DNA of 64,000 bases from Castellaniella sp041677825 (lineage in GTDB: Bacteria > Pseudomonadota > Gammaproteobacteria > Burkholderiales > Burkholderiaceae_B), in contig NZ_JBAYPG010000009.1 of NCBI RefSeq assembly GCF_041677825.1, positions 18,849-82,848 on the forward strand. The letters run 5' to 3'. Under the pieces are notes generated by a model that was given only the letters and a program-made list of their open reading frames with translations, had not been told where the DNA came from and did no database searches. Both the position numbers and the translations under genes were made by a program. The first letter of the stretch is position 1. Each line of letters begins with the position of its first letter. Positions 34,356 to 43,301 of this stretch are shown here, piece by piece.

Positions 34356-35846
34356 ATGACAGCAATACTCGAACTGCACCAGGCCACCAAGCGGTACGGC
34401 GGGGTCCCGGCCATAGACTCGGTCGATTTCTCGCTTGAAAAAGGTGAGATCCACGCTCTGTGCGGCGAAAACGGTGCCGGAAAATCCACGCTCACCAAGG
34501 TGATGGCGGGCGTGGTTGAATTGAGCTCGGGCGAGATGCGCATCGACGGCAAGCCGGTGTCATTTCGCAACCCCGTCGAAGCGCTGTCGGCGGGGGTGGC
34601 CATGGTGTTTCAGGAAACCAGCCTGGTGCCAACCATGACGGTGGGCCAGAACCTGTTCCTGGGCAAGGAAAAATTCGTCAATCGCCTGCGGGCCATCTAT
34701 ATTGCGGCGCAGCAATTACTGCAGTCGCTGAACTTCAACGTGGATCCGACCCACATGGTATCCAACCTGGGGGCTGCCCAGAAGCAGATGGTCGAAATCG
34801 CACGAGCGGTGCTGCATGATGCGCGTGTCATCATTTTCGATGAGCCCACGGCAACGCTGACGCCCGAAGAGAAACGGTACTTCTTCGATCTGATGCGCAA
34901 CCTCAAGGCGCGCGGGGTGTCCATCATCTTCATTTCGCACGCGCTCGAAGAGGCGCTTGAACTCGCCGATCGCATCACTGTGATGCGCGATGGCAAGCAT
35001 GTGGTGACCGACGCAAGAGACAATCTGGATCGCGACAGCATCGTGCGCGCCATGGTGGGGCGTGATCTCACCAGCACGCTGTATGGGCAGAAGACAACGT
35101 TGCGCCCTGCGGGCAAGCGGGTGCTGAGTGTACAGAATCTGCGCATGGGCACCCTGGTGCGCAATACGTCCTTTTCGGTGTTTGCCGGGCAGATCACCGG
35201 GGTCTTCGGGCTGATCGGCTCGGGCCGCACCGAAACCTTCAAGGTGGTGGCGGGCGTGCTCAAGCGTGATTACACACACGGCGGCAAAGTGGTGTTCAAT
35301 GATCAGGCGGTGCGCTATCGGGTGCCGGCTCCGGCCATCAAGGCGGGTATTGCCTATATCACCGAAGACCGCAAGGTCGATGGCTTCTTCGAGACCATGA
35401 CAAGCGCGCGCAATATCTATGCCGGCAAGCTCGCCAAGCTGGGGGGGCGGCAGCAGCTGGTCTACCGGTCCGAAGAAAAATCCGCCGGGGCAGAATGGAA
35501 AAGCAAGCTGAATGTACGTGCGGTCACTGAATCGGCCAAGGTGATCGAGCTCTCGGGCGGCAATCAGCAGAAAGTGGTGATCGCGAAGTCACTCATCCAG
35601 GGCCCGGAACTCATCATCTTCGATGAGCCGACCCGTGGGGTGGACGTCGGGGCCGTGGCGGAAATCCACGAGATCATCCGCGGCCTGGCCGATCAGGGCC
35701 TGGCCGTGGTGGTGATTTCGTCGTACCTGCCCGAGATCATGATGCTGTCGGATCGTATCCTGGTGTCGCGTCAGGGGCGCATTGTCGAAGAGTTCGACAA
35801 CACGGACGTGACCACGGAAGAGATCATGTACGCCTCGATTCACTGA
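34356..35846 (+). CDS. Sugar ABC transporter ATP-binding protein, RbsA type (double ATPase)
   Basis: A 496-residue tandem ABC ATPase. The first domain has Walker A GENGAGKST, a degenerate signature LGAAQKQMVEIARA and Walker B VIIFDEPTATL. The second has a degenerate Walker A GLIGSGRTE, a canonical LSGGNQQKVVIAKSL and Walker B LIIFDEPTRGVD. This asymmetry is normal for RbsA/XylG. I chose ATG 34356 rather than a longer frame into the previous gene. It is the only ATPase of the operon and must serve both permeases. Confidence 0.92.
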   Translation: MTAILELHQATKRYGGVPAIDSVDFSLEKGEIHALCGENGAGKSTLTKVMAGVVELSSGEMRIDGKPVSFRNPVEALSAGVAMVFQETSLVPTMTVGQNLFLGKEKFVNRLRAIYIAAQQLLQSLNFNVDPTHMVSNLGAAQKQMVEIARAVLHDARVIIFDEPTATLTPEEKRYFFDLMRNLKARGVSIIFISHALEEALELADRITVMRDGKHVVTDARDNLDRDSIVRAMVGRDLTSTLYGQKTTLRPAGKRVLSVQNLRMGTLVRNTSFSVFAGQITGVFGLIGSGRTETFKVVAGVLKRDYTHGGKVVFNDQAVRYRVPAPAIKAGIAYITEDRKVDGFFETMTSARNIYAGKLAKLGGRQQLVYRSEEKSAGAEWKSKLNVRAVTESAKVIELSGGNQQKVVIAKSLIQGPELIIFDEPTRGVDVGAVAEIHEIIRGLADQGLAVVVISSYLPEIMMLSDRILVSRQGRIVEEFDNTDVTTEEIMYASIH

Positions 35847-35858
35847 GGCCCGACGGTG

Positions 35859-35874
35859 GCCCGATGCGTCGGGC
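35859..35874. terminator. Hairpin between convergent operons
   Basis: GCCCGA (35859-35864) and TCGGGC (35869-35874) with a TGCG loop lie 12 bp after the ATPase stop. The ABC operon and the leftward hydratase gene converge here, so the hairpin may act in both directions. There is no clear T-run, so termination may be Rho-assisted. Confidence 0.45.
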
Positions 35875-35913
35875 GCACCGACCCGGTACGTCGGGCGTCG
35901 CATGGCTTCGGCT

Positions 35914-36741
35914 TCAGAATCCGATTTCACCCTGGTGCGCCAGGGTGCCGTCCTGCGCGGCCCACAGGTGGGCCTTGCCATCATCCAGCAGACGGCCACC
36001 GACCTCGAACGCGCTCGGTGCGATCAGCGGCCGCAAGCCCTGATAGGACAGGCTGCGTATGGTTGTGTCGGGGTTGGCCTGCTTGAATGCGCGCACCATC
36101 AGGGTGGCAATCAGGGGGCCGTGCACGACCAGGCCCGGATAGCCCTCGACGTCGCGGGCATAGGGCAGGTCATAGTGGATGCGGTGGCCATTGAAGGTGA
36201 CGGCCGAATACCGGAACAGCATGACGGGATCGGGTTGTATCGTCTGCCTCCAGGCGCTTTCGGGGGCAGGCTGCGTACCCTGGAGCCGGGCTGCGGCGGG
36301 CGCCCGGTATACGATGTCCTGTTCTTCGCGGATGCAGACCAGGCCGTCCTGGCGGTATTCATGCTGCGCCGTCACGAAAGTCAGGGTGCCTGTGCGCCCC
36401 TGTTTTTCGGTGACCGAGGTGATCAAGGATGCCCGCTCGGCGGGTACCCCGATGCGCAGCGGCGCATGAAACTGCACACGGCCTCCGGCCCACATGCGGC
36501 GCCGGTTTTCCGCCGTCGGGGGCAGGGGGCCCCCTTGAACGGGATGGCCGTCGTGCCCCAGCAGGTCGTAGGGCTGGCCTGATACAAAAAACGCCCAGTG
36601 CCACAGCAGGGGCAGGCGCGGACCCAACTGCGCGGGGTCATCGCCTATGCTGAGTGCCACCCGGGCGGCATGCAATGCATCCAGGCTGTCGGTACAGGTG
36701 TCGGTATGGCCGATCCACGAAGTCAGGTCATTGTCGCGCAT
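35914..36741 (-). CDS. MaoC/FAS1-type dehydratase domain protein (candidate mesaconyl- or itaconyl-CoA hydratase)
   Basis: A 275-residue double hot-dog protein of the family that includes mesaconyl-C4-CoA hydratase and fungal Htd2. The N-terminal half has LPLLWHWAFFVSGQPYDLLG, and the C-terminal half holds the hydratase-type YSAVTFNGHRIHYDLPYA and GLVVHGPL. The chosen ATG is at 36741; a longer frame to 37014 would overlap the CoA-transferase gene. It hydrates an enoyl-CoA; in context with a CaiB transferase and a CitE-like lyase, the likely reaction is mesaconyl- or itaconyl-CoA to citramalyl-CoA. It is the last gene of the leftward operon. Confidence 0.82.
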   Translation of the reverse strand: MRDNDLTSWIGHTDTCTDSLDALHAARVALSIGDDPAQLGPRLPLLWHWAFFVSGQPYDLLGHDGHPVQGGPLPPTAENRRRMWAGGRVQFHAPLRIGVPAERASLITSVTEKQGRTGTLTFVTAQHEYRQDGLVCIREEQDIVYRAPAAARLQGTQPAPESAWRQTIQPDPVMLFRYSAVTFNGHRIHYDLPYARDVEGYPGLVVHGPLIATLMVRAFKQANPDTTIRSLSYQGLRPLIAPSAFEVGGRLLDDGKAHLWAAQDGTLAHQGEIGF

Positions 36742-36806
36742 CACGTATTCTCCAGAATCAGGGTAGGTATAGGGGCCAGCCGGGGGGAGGGGGTCGAGAA
36801 TCCGGA

Positions 36807-37982
36807 TCAGCCGGGCACGGGCCGGGCCCTGCCGTCGGGACCCAGCCCCAGTTCGTTCAGGATGGCCTGGGTGTGCTCGCCCAGTGCCGGGATCGGGCCT
36901 ATGTTGGCATCTGCTGCGGTACGGGCCCCGGGCGGCAACAAGGCCGGGAGATCGCCCGCCGGGCTGGTGACGGTCGTCCAGCGGCCACGGGCCTGCAACT
37001 GGGGATGATGCCACACCTGACGCATGTCGTTCACGTGCGCATTGGCAATGCCAGCGGCTTCGAGCCGCAGGATGACCTCATCGGCCGTGAGACTGGCGAA
37101 GGCTTCGATGATGAGTGCGCGCAGTTCGAGGCGTGCGGCGGAGCGCTTGAAGTTGTTGTCGAAGCGCGGATCGCTGGCCAGTGCGGGTTGCAACAGAACC
37201 TGATCGCAGAATGCGCGCCATTCACGTTCGTTCTGCAGGCCGAGCATGACGGTCTGGCCATCGCCGGCCGGGAAAGGGCCGTAGGGGTAGATGGTGGCAT
37301 GTGCGGCCCCGCTGCGCGCCGGGGGCGGCGCGCCATCGTGGCTGTAGTAGAGTGGATAGGACATCCATTCGACCATGGCCTCGAGCATCGAGATTTCGAT
37401 GTGTCGGCCCCGCCCCGTTTTGCCCCGTTCGATGAGGGCAGCCAGAATATTGCTGTAGGCATACATGCCCGCGGCAATGTCGGCAATCGAGCAGCCTGCC
37501 TTGGAGGGTTCGTCGGCGGTTCCGGTGACCGACAGAAAGCCCGATTCGCTCTGGATGAGCAGGTCGTATGCCTTGCGGTCGCGATAGGGGCCGTCGTTGC
37601 CATAGCCCGAGATGTCGCAGACGATCAGCCGCGGAAAGCGCTCATGCAGCGCCTCGTACGACAGCCCGAGGCGGGCTGCGGCGCCGGGGGCGAGGTTCTG
37701 TACCAGTACATCGGCCTTGTGCAGCAGGCGCTCGAGCACCGTGGGGGCGTGATCGGCTTTCAGATCGAGGGCCAGGCTTTCCTTGGCGCGGTTGACCCAG
37801 ACGAAATGGGAGGACAGGCCCTTCACCCGCTGGTCGTAGCCGCGTGCAAAGTCGCCCGCCCCGGGGCGTTCGACCTTGATGACCCGCGCCCCCAGATCGG
37901 CCAGCTGGCGCGTGCAGAACGGCGCGGCGATCGCGTGTTCGAGGGTGACGACGATGAGGCCTTCGAGCGACAGCATGGGCAT
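36807..37982 (-). CDS. CaiB/BaiF family (family III) CoA-transferase
   Basis: A 391-residue family III CoA-transferase. The start LIVVTLEHAIAAPFCTRQLAD matches the LDLT-x-x-x-AGP region of the family. The catalytic aspartate is seen in GCSIADIAAGMYAY (formyl-CoA transferase Asp169 position), and GKTGRGRHIEISMLEAM is the usual dimer motif. It moves CoA between two carboxylic acids without ATP. It starts 8 bp after the acyl-CoA dehydrogenase stop. With the hydratase downstream it probably activates a C5 dicarboxylate such as mesaconate, itaconate or methylsuccinate using a CoA donor such as succinyl-CoA; this is inference from context. Confidence 0.87.
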   Translation of the reverse strand: MPMLSLEGLIVVTLEHAIAAPFCTRQLADLGARVIKVERPGAGDFARGYDQRVKGLSSHFVWVNRAKESLALDLKADHAPTVLERLLHKADVLVQNLAPGAAARLGLSYEALHERFPRLIVCDISGYGNDGPYRDRKAYDLLIQSESGFLSVTGTADEPSKAGCSIADIAAGMYAYSNILAALIERGKTGRGRHIEISMLEAMVEWMSYPLYYSHDGAPPPARSGAAHATIYPYGPFPAGDGQTVMLGLQNEREWRAFCDQVLLQPALASDPRFDNNFKRSAARLELRALIIEAFASLTADEVILRLEAAGIANAHVNDMRQVWHHPQLQARGRWTTVTSPAGDLPALLPPGARTAADANIGPIPALGEHTQAILNELGLGPDGRARPVPG

Positions 37983-37989
37983 TCTCGCT

Positions 37990-39150
37990 TCAGAATGAGC
38001 GTGGCATGCCCAGCACGTGCTGGGCCACATAGGACAGGATCAGATTGGTCGAGATGGGCGCCACCTGGTAGAGGCGGGTCTCGCGAAATTTGCGCTCGAT
38101 ATCGTATTCGCACGCAAAGCCGAAGCCACCATGGGTCTGCAGACACGCATTGGCGGCCTCCCAGGAGGCATCAGCAGCCAGCAGCTTGGCCATGTTGGCC
38201 TGTGCACCGCAATCCTGGTGGGCATCGAAGCGCGCTGCGGCGTCGTAGCGCATGAGGCTGGCGGCCTCGACGTTGACCCAGGCCCGTGCGATGGGAAACT
38301 GCACACCCTGGTTCTGGCCTATGGGTCGATCGAAGACGATGCGTTCGCTGGCATACTTGCTGGCCCGGTCGACGAACCAGTAGCCGTCGCCTATGCATTC
38401 GGCAGCAATCAGGGTGCGTTCGGCATTCAGCCCGTCGAGGATGTAGCGAAAGCCCTTGCCTTCCTCGCCGATCAGGTTTTCTTCGGGAATCTCGAGGTTT
38501 TCGAAGAAGAGCTCGTTGGTTTCATGGTTGACCATGTTCAGGATGGGCCGAACGGTCAGCCCCTGGCCGATGGCGGTACGCAGGTCGACCATGAAGATCG
38601 ACATGCCCGCGGACTTCTTCTTGACCTGTTCAAGCGGTGTGGTGCGCGCCAGGAGCACCATGAGGTCGGAGTGCTGGATGCGTGAGATCCAGACTTTCTG
38701 GCCATTGATGACGTAGCGGCCATCCTTCTTGACTGCGGTGGTCTTGATGCGCGTGGTGTCGGTGCCCGTGGTGGGCTCGGTCACGCCCATGGACTGCAGG
38801 CGCAATTCGCCGCTGGCAATCTTGGGCAGCCACTCGCGCTTCTGGCGCTCGGAGCCATGGCGCAACACCGTGCCCATGTTGTACATCTGGCCGTGGCAGG
38901 CCCCCGAATTGCCGCCCGAGCGGTTGATTTCTTCCATGATGACCGAAGCTTCGGTGAGCCCGAGGCCCGAGCCGCCGTATTCTTCGGGGATCAGCGCGGC
39001 CAGCCAGCCGGCCTGGGTCAGGGCCTCGACGAATTCCGCGGGATAGCCGCGCTGTTCGTCGACCTTGCGGAAATAGGCATCGCCAAACTGTGCGCACAAG
39101 TCGCGGATCGCTTCACGGATATCCTGGTGTCTGTGGGTGTCTTGGTGCAT
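37990..39150 (-). CDS. Acyl-CoA dehydrogenase
   Basis: A 386-residue FAD acyl-CoA dehydrogenase with GVTEPTTGTDTTRIKTTA in the flavin-binding middle domain and a C-terminal LQTHGGFGFACEYDIER in the place of the usual GG.G(Y/F) motif. The ATG at 39150 was chosen over an upstream in-frame codon. It lies downstream of a LysR gene in the same orientation and directly before the CoA-transferase. If the pathway handles methylsuccinate, this would be the methylsuccinyl-CoA to mesaconyl-CoA step; glutaryl- or short branched acyl-CoA substrates are alternatives. Confidence 0.86.
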   Translation of the reverse strand: MHQDTHRHQDIREAIRDLCAQFGDAYFRKVDEQRGYPAEFVEALTQAGWLAALIPEEYGGSGLGLTEASVIMEEINRSGGNSGACHGQMYNMGTVLRHGSERQKREWLPKIASGELRLQSMGVTEPTTGTDTTRIKTTAVKKDGRYVINGQKVWISRIQHSDLMVLLARTTPLEQVKKKSAGMSIFMVDLRTAIGQGLTVRPILNMVNHETNELFFENLEIPEENLIGEEGKGFRYILDGLNAERTLIAAECIGDGYWFVDRASKYASERIVFDRPIGQNQGVQFPIARAWVNVEAASLMRYDAAARFDAHQDCGAQANMAKLLAADASWEAANACLQTHGGFGFACEYDIERKFRETRLYQVAPISTNLILSYVAQHVLGMPRSF

Positions 39151-39245
39151 GGTATTCTTGGTGGGGCCTCGTCGCAAAGCTCAAGGGTGCGGCAATCCAG
39201 CAGGTACGACAATCTCTATTTCGCAAACGCAGGCTTTGATTGACA

Positions 39246-40169
39246 TTAAGGTGTGTGCTGGGTCTGGCGCGCCACGGCGGCATCGGCCACCAGAAGATCG
39301 ACCAGCTGGCGGGCAAACGCCGGCAATTCAGAGGCTTCTTGCACGCAGATATGCAGTTTGCGCAGCGCCCAGCCGTCTTCCAGGGCGAGTATGGCGATGG
39401 GCATGGAATCCGCGTAGCGTGATGCGGCAGATTCAGGGATCACGCCGATGCCCACCTGGGCGGCAATCAGGCGACAGCAGGTTTCGAAATTGCTGACCTC
39501 GACCCGCTTCTTGAGCAGTCGGCCCTGGTCTTCGGCCGCCTGCTGCAGGAAGGAATGGATGGCGCTGGCCTCGAACAGGCACACGAAATCATGATCGAGC
39601 AGGCTGGCGAAAAGATGCCGCCGCTGCCGGGCCAGTTCGTGGCGCGCATGGGTCACCAGCACCAGCCGGTCGGTGCGGTAGGGCAGGAAGCGGACACCCA
39701 CGCCACCGCTGGCCTGGGCCGTCAGGCCGATGTCGGCCACGCCGTCGGCGACCGCGCGCACCACTTCGTGGCTGAGCCGTTCGCGCAGTTCGATGTTGAC
39801 GTCCGGGTGGGCCACCAGATAGCGTTCGAGCGCGGTTGGCAGGAATTCATTCATCGCCGTGGTGTTGGCGTACACGCGTACCCGCCCCTTGATGCCGCTG
39901 GAAAACTCGCGCATGTCGCCCCGCAGGTGCTCGATCTGCCGCAGCACGATACGGGCATGCTTGACCAGTGCCTCGCCGGAGGGGGTCAGGCTGACCCCCT
40001 GGCTGGTACGGTACAGCAGCTGGGTGCCCAGGTAGGCTTCCATGTTCTTGACCCGATTGCTCGCCGCCGGCAATGACAGATGGCTGCGTTCGGCGCCTTT
40101 GGTCAGGCTCAGGGCACTGGCGACATGCACCATCAGCTGCATGTCGGTGAGATTGATGTGTGTTGCCAT
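39246..40169 (-). CDS. LysR-family transcriptional regulator
   Basis: A 307-residue LysR regulator. The helix-turn-helix (about residues 18-40) contains SLTKGAERSHLSLPAASNRV, and the C-terminal effector domain is complete. ATG 40169 is preceded by AAAGGAGAAATGCCGCT, placing the ribosome-binding site 10 bp away. It separates two gene sets: acyl-CoA dehydrogenase, CoA-transferase and hydratase follow it on the same strand, and MmgE/PrpD, fumarase and lyase diverge from it. This is the layout expected for a regulator controlling both arms. Confidence 0.88.
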   Translation of the reverse strand: MATHINLTDMQLMVHVASALSLTKGAERSHLSLPAASNRVKNMEAYLGTQLLYRTSQGVSLTPSGEALVKHARIVLRQIEHLRGDMREFSSGIKGRVRVYANTTAMNEFLPTALERYLVAHPDVNIELRERLSHEVVRAVADGVADIGLTAQASGGVGVRFLPYRTDRLVLVTHARHELARQRRHLFASLLDHDFVCLFEASAIHSFLQQAAEDQGRLLKKRVEVSNFETCCRLIAAQVGIGVIPESAASRYADSMPIAILALEDGWALRKLHICVQEASELPAFARQLVDLLVADAAVARQTQHTP

Positions 40170-40171
40170 AG

Positions 40172-40195
40172 CGGCATTTCTCCTTTGGAATGCCG
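40172..40195. promoter_or_regulatory. Inverted repeat overlapping the LysR ribosome-binding site
   Basis: CGGCATT (40172-40178) and AATGCCG (40189-40195) are perfect 7-bp arms separated by 10 bp. The AGGAG of the LysR gene sits in the loop. It may be a LysR-type operator for autoregulation in the divergent promoter region (40170-40277) or an RNA hairpin affecting translation. Confidence 0.4.
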
Positions 40196-40277
40196 AAGCC
40201 GGCCCTAAGCAAACAAGAATAGGCAAACCGGGCTGGCCCATGCAGAATCCATGTAGATCAGATCGACAGGAGCACCC

Positions 40278-41627
40278 ATGCAGGATCTCAGCGCAACCTT
40301 GTCCCGATTCGTGGCCAATCTGCAGTTCGATGATATCCCGGCACCCGTATTGCGGCGTACCGAAGATCTGCTGCTCGATTGCCTGGGCTCCATTTTAGCC
40401 GGAGCGGGGCAACGTCCCGTGCAATCCATGGCCCGGTATGCACGCGTCATGGGTCCGCAAGCGGGGCCCAGCGAAAACCTGGTCGATCGTACGGGCACGA
40501 GCCCGCTGTTTGCCGCGCTGGTCAATGCCGCCGCTGCGCACATGGTTGAACAGGATGACGTTCACAATGGCTCGGTGTTCCACCCGGCGGCCGTGGTCTT
40601 CCCACCCGCCCTGGCCACCGCCCAGGCCGCGGGGCGTTCAGGGCGCGATTTTCTGGTGGCCGCGGTGGCGGGCTATGAAGCGGGTATTCGCATCGGTGAA
40701 TACCTGGGGCGCAGCCATTACAGGATTTTTCACACCACAGGAACGGCGGGTACCCTGGCGGCAGCCGTGGCCACGGGTCGTTTGCTCCATCTCGATGCAC
40801 GCCAGATGCTCCATGCGCTGGGTTCCGCCGGTACGCAGGCTGCCGGCCTGTGGGAGTTCCTGCGCGACGGGGCGGACTCCAAGCAATTGCATACGGCCAA
40901 GGCTGCGGCCGATGGCCTCATGGCCGCATGGCTGGCCCGTGATGGCTTTACGGGCGCGAGCCATATCCTGGAAGGAAAGCAGGGCATGGCTGCGGGCATG
41001 TCCCGGGATGCCGACCCGGATCGTCTGGTGGATGGGCTGGGCAGCCGCTGGGCCGTGCTCGAGACCTCGTTCAAGTATCACGCGTCCTGTCGGCATACAC
41101 ATCCGGCCGCCGATGCCCTTTTGCAGGTGGTCATCGAGCATGATCTGTCCATCGATGACATCGAATCCGTGGTGGCCCACGTCCATCAGGGCGCCATCGA
41201 CGTGCTGGGCCCGGTAGTGGCACCCGTCACCGTGCATCAGTCCAAGTTTTCCATGTCCACGGTGCTGGGGTTGATTGCCAAGCATCGCCAGGCGGGGCTG
41301 GCCGATTTCGATCGCGGCCTGAACGATCCGGACATCCGGGCCTTCGAGGCGCGTGTGCGCATGCAACTCGATCCCGAGGTCGACGCGGCCTATCCGGCTC
41401 GCTGGCTGGGGCGGGTCACCGTGCACACCCGTTCGGGGCAGACCTTTGTCGGGCGGGTCGACGTACCCAAGGGTGATCCTGGCAACACCTTGTCACGCCC
41501 CGAAATCGAGGACAAGGTGCGCCGTCTGGCGGCCGTGCAGAATGCGGTGTCCGAGGCCCAGGTCGAACACTTGATCACCCGCATCTGGGCGCTCGAAAAC
41601 ATGGCGGTGCTGAGCCATTTGCTTTGA
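40278..41627 (+). CDS. MmgE/PrpD family protein
   Basis: A 449-residue MmgE/PrpD protein with an N-terminal helical domain (RTEDLLLDCLGSILAGAG) and the smaller C-terminal domain. Characteristic segments include HNGSVFHPAAVVFPPALA, FHTTGTAGTLAAAVATG and YHASCRHTHPAADAL. The family includes 2-methylcitrate dehydratase and cis-aconitate decarboxylase, which makes itaconate. Given a C5-dicarboxylate-type gene set around it, a dehydratase for a citramalate- or methylcitrate-like acid, or an itaconate-related activity, is plausible. The exact reaction is not readable from motifs. The ATG has CAGGAGC upstream. Confidence 0.87.
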   Translation: MQDLSATLSRFVANLQFDDIPAPVLRRTEDLLLDCLGSILAGAGQRPVQSMARYARVMGPQAGPSENLVDRTGTSPLFAALVNAAAAHMVEQDDVHNGSVFHPAAVVFPPALATAQAAGRSGRDFLVAAVAGYEAGIRIGEYLGRSHYRIFHTTGTAGTLAAAVATGRLLHLDARQMLHALGSAGTQAAGLWEFLRDGADSKQLHTAKAAADGLMAAWLARDGFTGASHILEGKQGMAAGMSRDADPDRLVDGLGSRWAVLETSFKYHASCRHTHPAADALLQVVIEHDLSIDDIESVVAHVHQGAIDVLGPVVAPVTVHQSKFSMSTVLGLIAKHRQAGLADFDRGLNDPDIRAFEARVRMQLDPEVDAAYPARWLGRVTVHTRSGQTFVGRVDVPKGDPGNTLSRPEIEDKVRRLAAVQNAVSEAQVEHLITRIWALENMAVLSHLL

Positions 41628-41747
41628 CGGGCGCTTTGCGCGTACCGTGCAGACAGGTGCTCCATCAAGTGCATCTGGCGGTCGCTCTGCCCTGACTGCG
41701 CTTCGCTGCCTTGACTCGCGCCTTTGCCCTGACTTTGCGCTTCTGCC

Positions 41748-43277
41748 ATGACTACGCTCATTACCGAAGATCATCTGATTCAATCCATCCGCGATGCGGT
41801 GCAATACATCAGCATCTACCATCCGCTCGATTTCATCCAGCACCTGGCCCAGGCGCATGCGCTCGAGGAAAACCCGGCGGCGCGCGATGCAATGGCCCAG
41901 ATCCTGACCAATTCGCGCCTGTGCGCCGAAGGCCACCGGCCCATCTGCCAGGATACGGGCATTGTGAATGTGTTCATGCGCGTCGGCATGGGGGTGCGCT
42001 TCGATACGGCCCGCAGCCTGCAGGCGCTGTGCGATGAGGGGGTGCGGCAAGGGTATCTGGATGCCGACAATCCCCTGCGGGCGTCGATGGTCGCCGACCC
42101 CCTGTTCGATCGCCGCAATACGGGTGACAACACGCCCTGTGTCCTGCACGTCGAACTGGTGCCGGGGCAGACGGTAGACATCGAAGTCGCCGCCAAGGGG
42201 GGCGGCTCCGAGAACAAGGCGCAATTTGCCATGCTCAACCCCAACCAGTCGCTCGAGGAATGGGTGTTGCAGACGGTACCGACGATGGGCGCGGGCTGGT
42301 GTCCGCCAGGCATGCTGGGCATCGGGGTGGGCGGCACCGCCGAAAAAGCCATGCTGCTGGCCAAGCAGGTGCTCATGGAACCCATCGACATGGCACAGTT
42401 GCGCGCCCGGGGTCCCCAGACGGCACTCGAAGCACTGCGCATCGATCTCTGCGACAAGGTCAATGCCCTGGGCATCGGGGCGCAGGGGCTGGGCGGGCTG
42501 AGCACGGTGCTCGATGTCAAGATTCGTACGTATCCCACCCATGCCGCGTCCAAGCCGGTTGCCATGATCCCCAATTGCGCCGCGACGCGTCATGTGCGTT
42601 TCGTGCTCGATGGGACCGGCCCGGCCGAACTGGACCCACCCTCGTTGTCCGAATGGCCCGACATGCACTGGGCGCCCGATTTCAAGTCGGCCCGCCGGGT
42701 CGATCTCGATACGCTCACCCGTGCGCAGCTGGCGTCCTGGAAACCGGGTGAGCGCCTGTTGCTGTCCGGGCGCATGCTGACCGGGCGCGATGCCGCCCAT
42801 CAGCGCATCCACGACATGCTCGCGCGTGGCGAATCCCTGCCGGTCGATTTCCGCAATCGTGTGATCTATTACGTGGGGCCGGTGAAGGCGGTGCATGATG
42901 AAGTGGTCGGTCCGGCAGGTCCGACCACCGCCACGCGCATGGATGTGTACACTGACATGATGCTTGGCGAACTGGGGCTGCTGGCGATGGTGGGCAAGGC
43001 AGAAAGAGGCGCTCGGGCGACCGAATCCATCCGCCGTCATCAGGCGGCCTATCTCATCGCCGTGGGTGGGGCCGCCTACCTGGTCTCGAAGGCCATTCGC
43101 AGTGCGCGGGTGGTGGCTTTCGAAGACCTGGGGATGGAGGCGATTCACGAATTCGAAGTCCGCGACATGCCGGTCACGGTGGCCGTCGATGCGCGTGGCG
43201 AGTCCGTGCATCGCAGCGGGCCTCGCGAGTGGCAGCGGCGCATTGCGGCGCGCACACGGGTGCGTGCGCCGTCCTGA
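41748..43277 (+). CDS. Class I fumarate hydratase family protein (fumarase/mesaconase)
   Basis: A 509-residue protein with the alpha (about 1-300) and beta (about 320-500) parts of class I, [4Fe-4S]-dependent fumarases in one chain. Three cysteine positions for the cluster are visible in RPICQDTG, GWCPPGMLG and IPNCAATRH, and the beta part has GPTTATRMDVYT. Class I fumarases often also hydrate mesaconate to citramalate. Beside a CitE-like lyase and CoA-transferase the mesaconase role is attractive. The 120-bp gap upstream contains two imperfect direct copies of TGCCCTGACT with GCGCTTC following (around 41689-41743). Confidence 0.9.
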   Translation: MTTLITEDHLIQSIRDAVQYISIYHPLDFIQHLAQAHALEENPAARDAMAQILTNSRLCAEGHRPICQDTGIVNVFMRVGMGVRFDTARSLQALCDEGVRQGYLDADNPLRASMVADPLFDRRNTGDNTPCVLHVELVPGQTVDIEVAAKGGGSENKAQFAMLNPNQSLEEWVLQTVPTMGAGWCPPGMLGIGVGGTAEKAMLLAKQVLMEPIDMAQLRARGPQTALEALRIDLCDKVNALGIGAQGLGGLSTVLDVKIRTYPTHAASKPVAMIPNCAATRHVRFVLDGTGPAELDPPSLSEWPDMHWAPDFKSARRVDLDTLTRAQLASWKPGERLLLSGRMLTGRDAAHQRIHDMLARGESLPVDFRNRVIYYVGPVKAVHDEVVGPAGPTTATRMDVYTDMMLGELGLLAMVGKAERGARATESIRRHQAAYLIAVGGAAYLVSKAIRSARVVAFEDLGMEAIHEFEVRDMPVTVAVDARGESVHRSGPREWQRRIAARTRVRAPS

Positions 43278-43301
43278 AATCATGATACCGGGGTGAATTC
43301 G

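Noticed and set aside
41689..41745. Tandem repeat or leader-peptide structure before the fumarase gene
   Set aside because: Two imperfect copies of a roughly 17-bp word are visible, but there are only two, they contain indels, and no open leader frame or attenuator follows.
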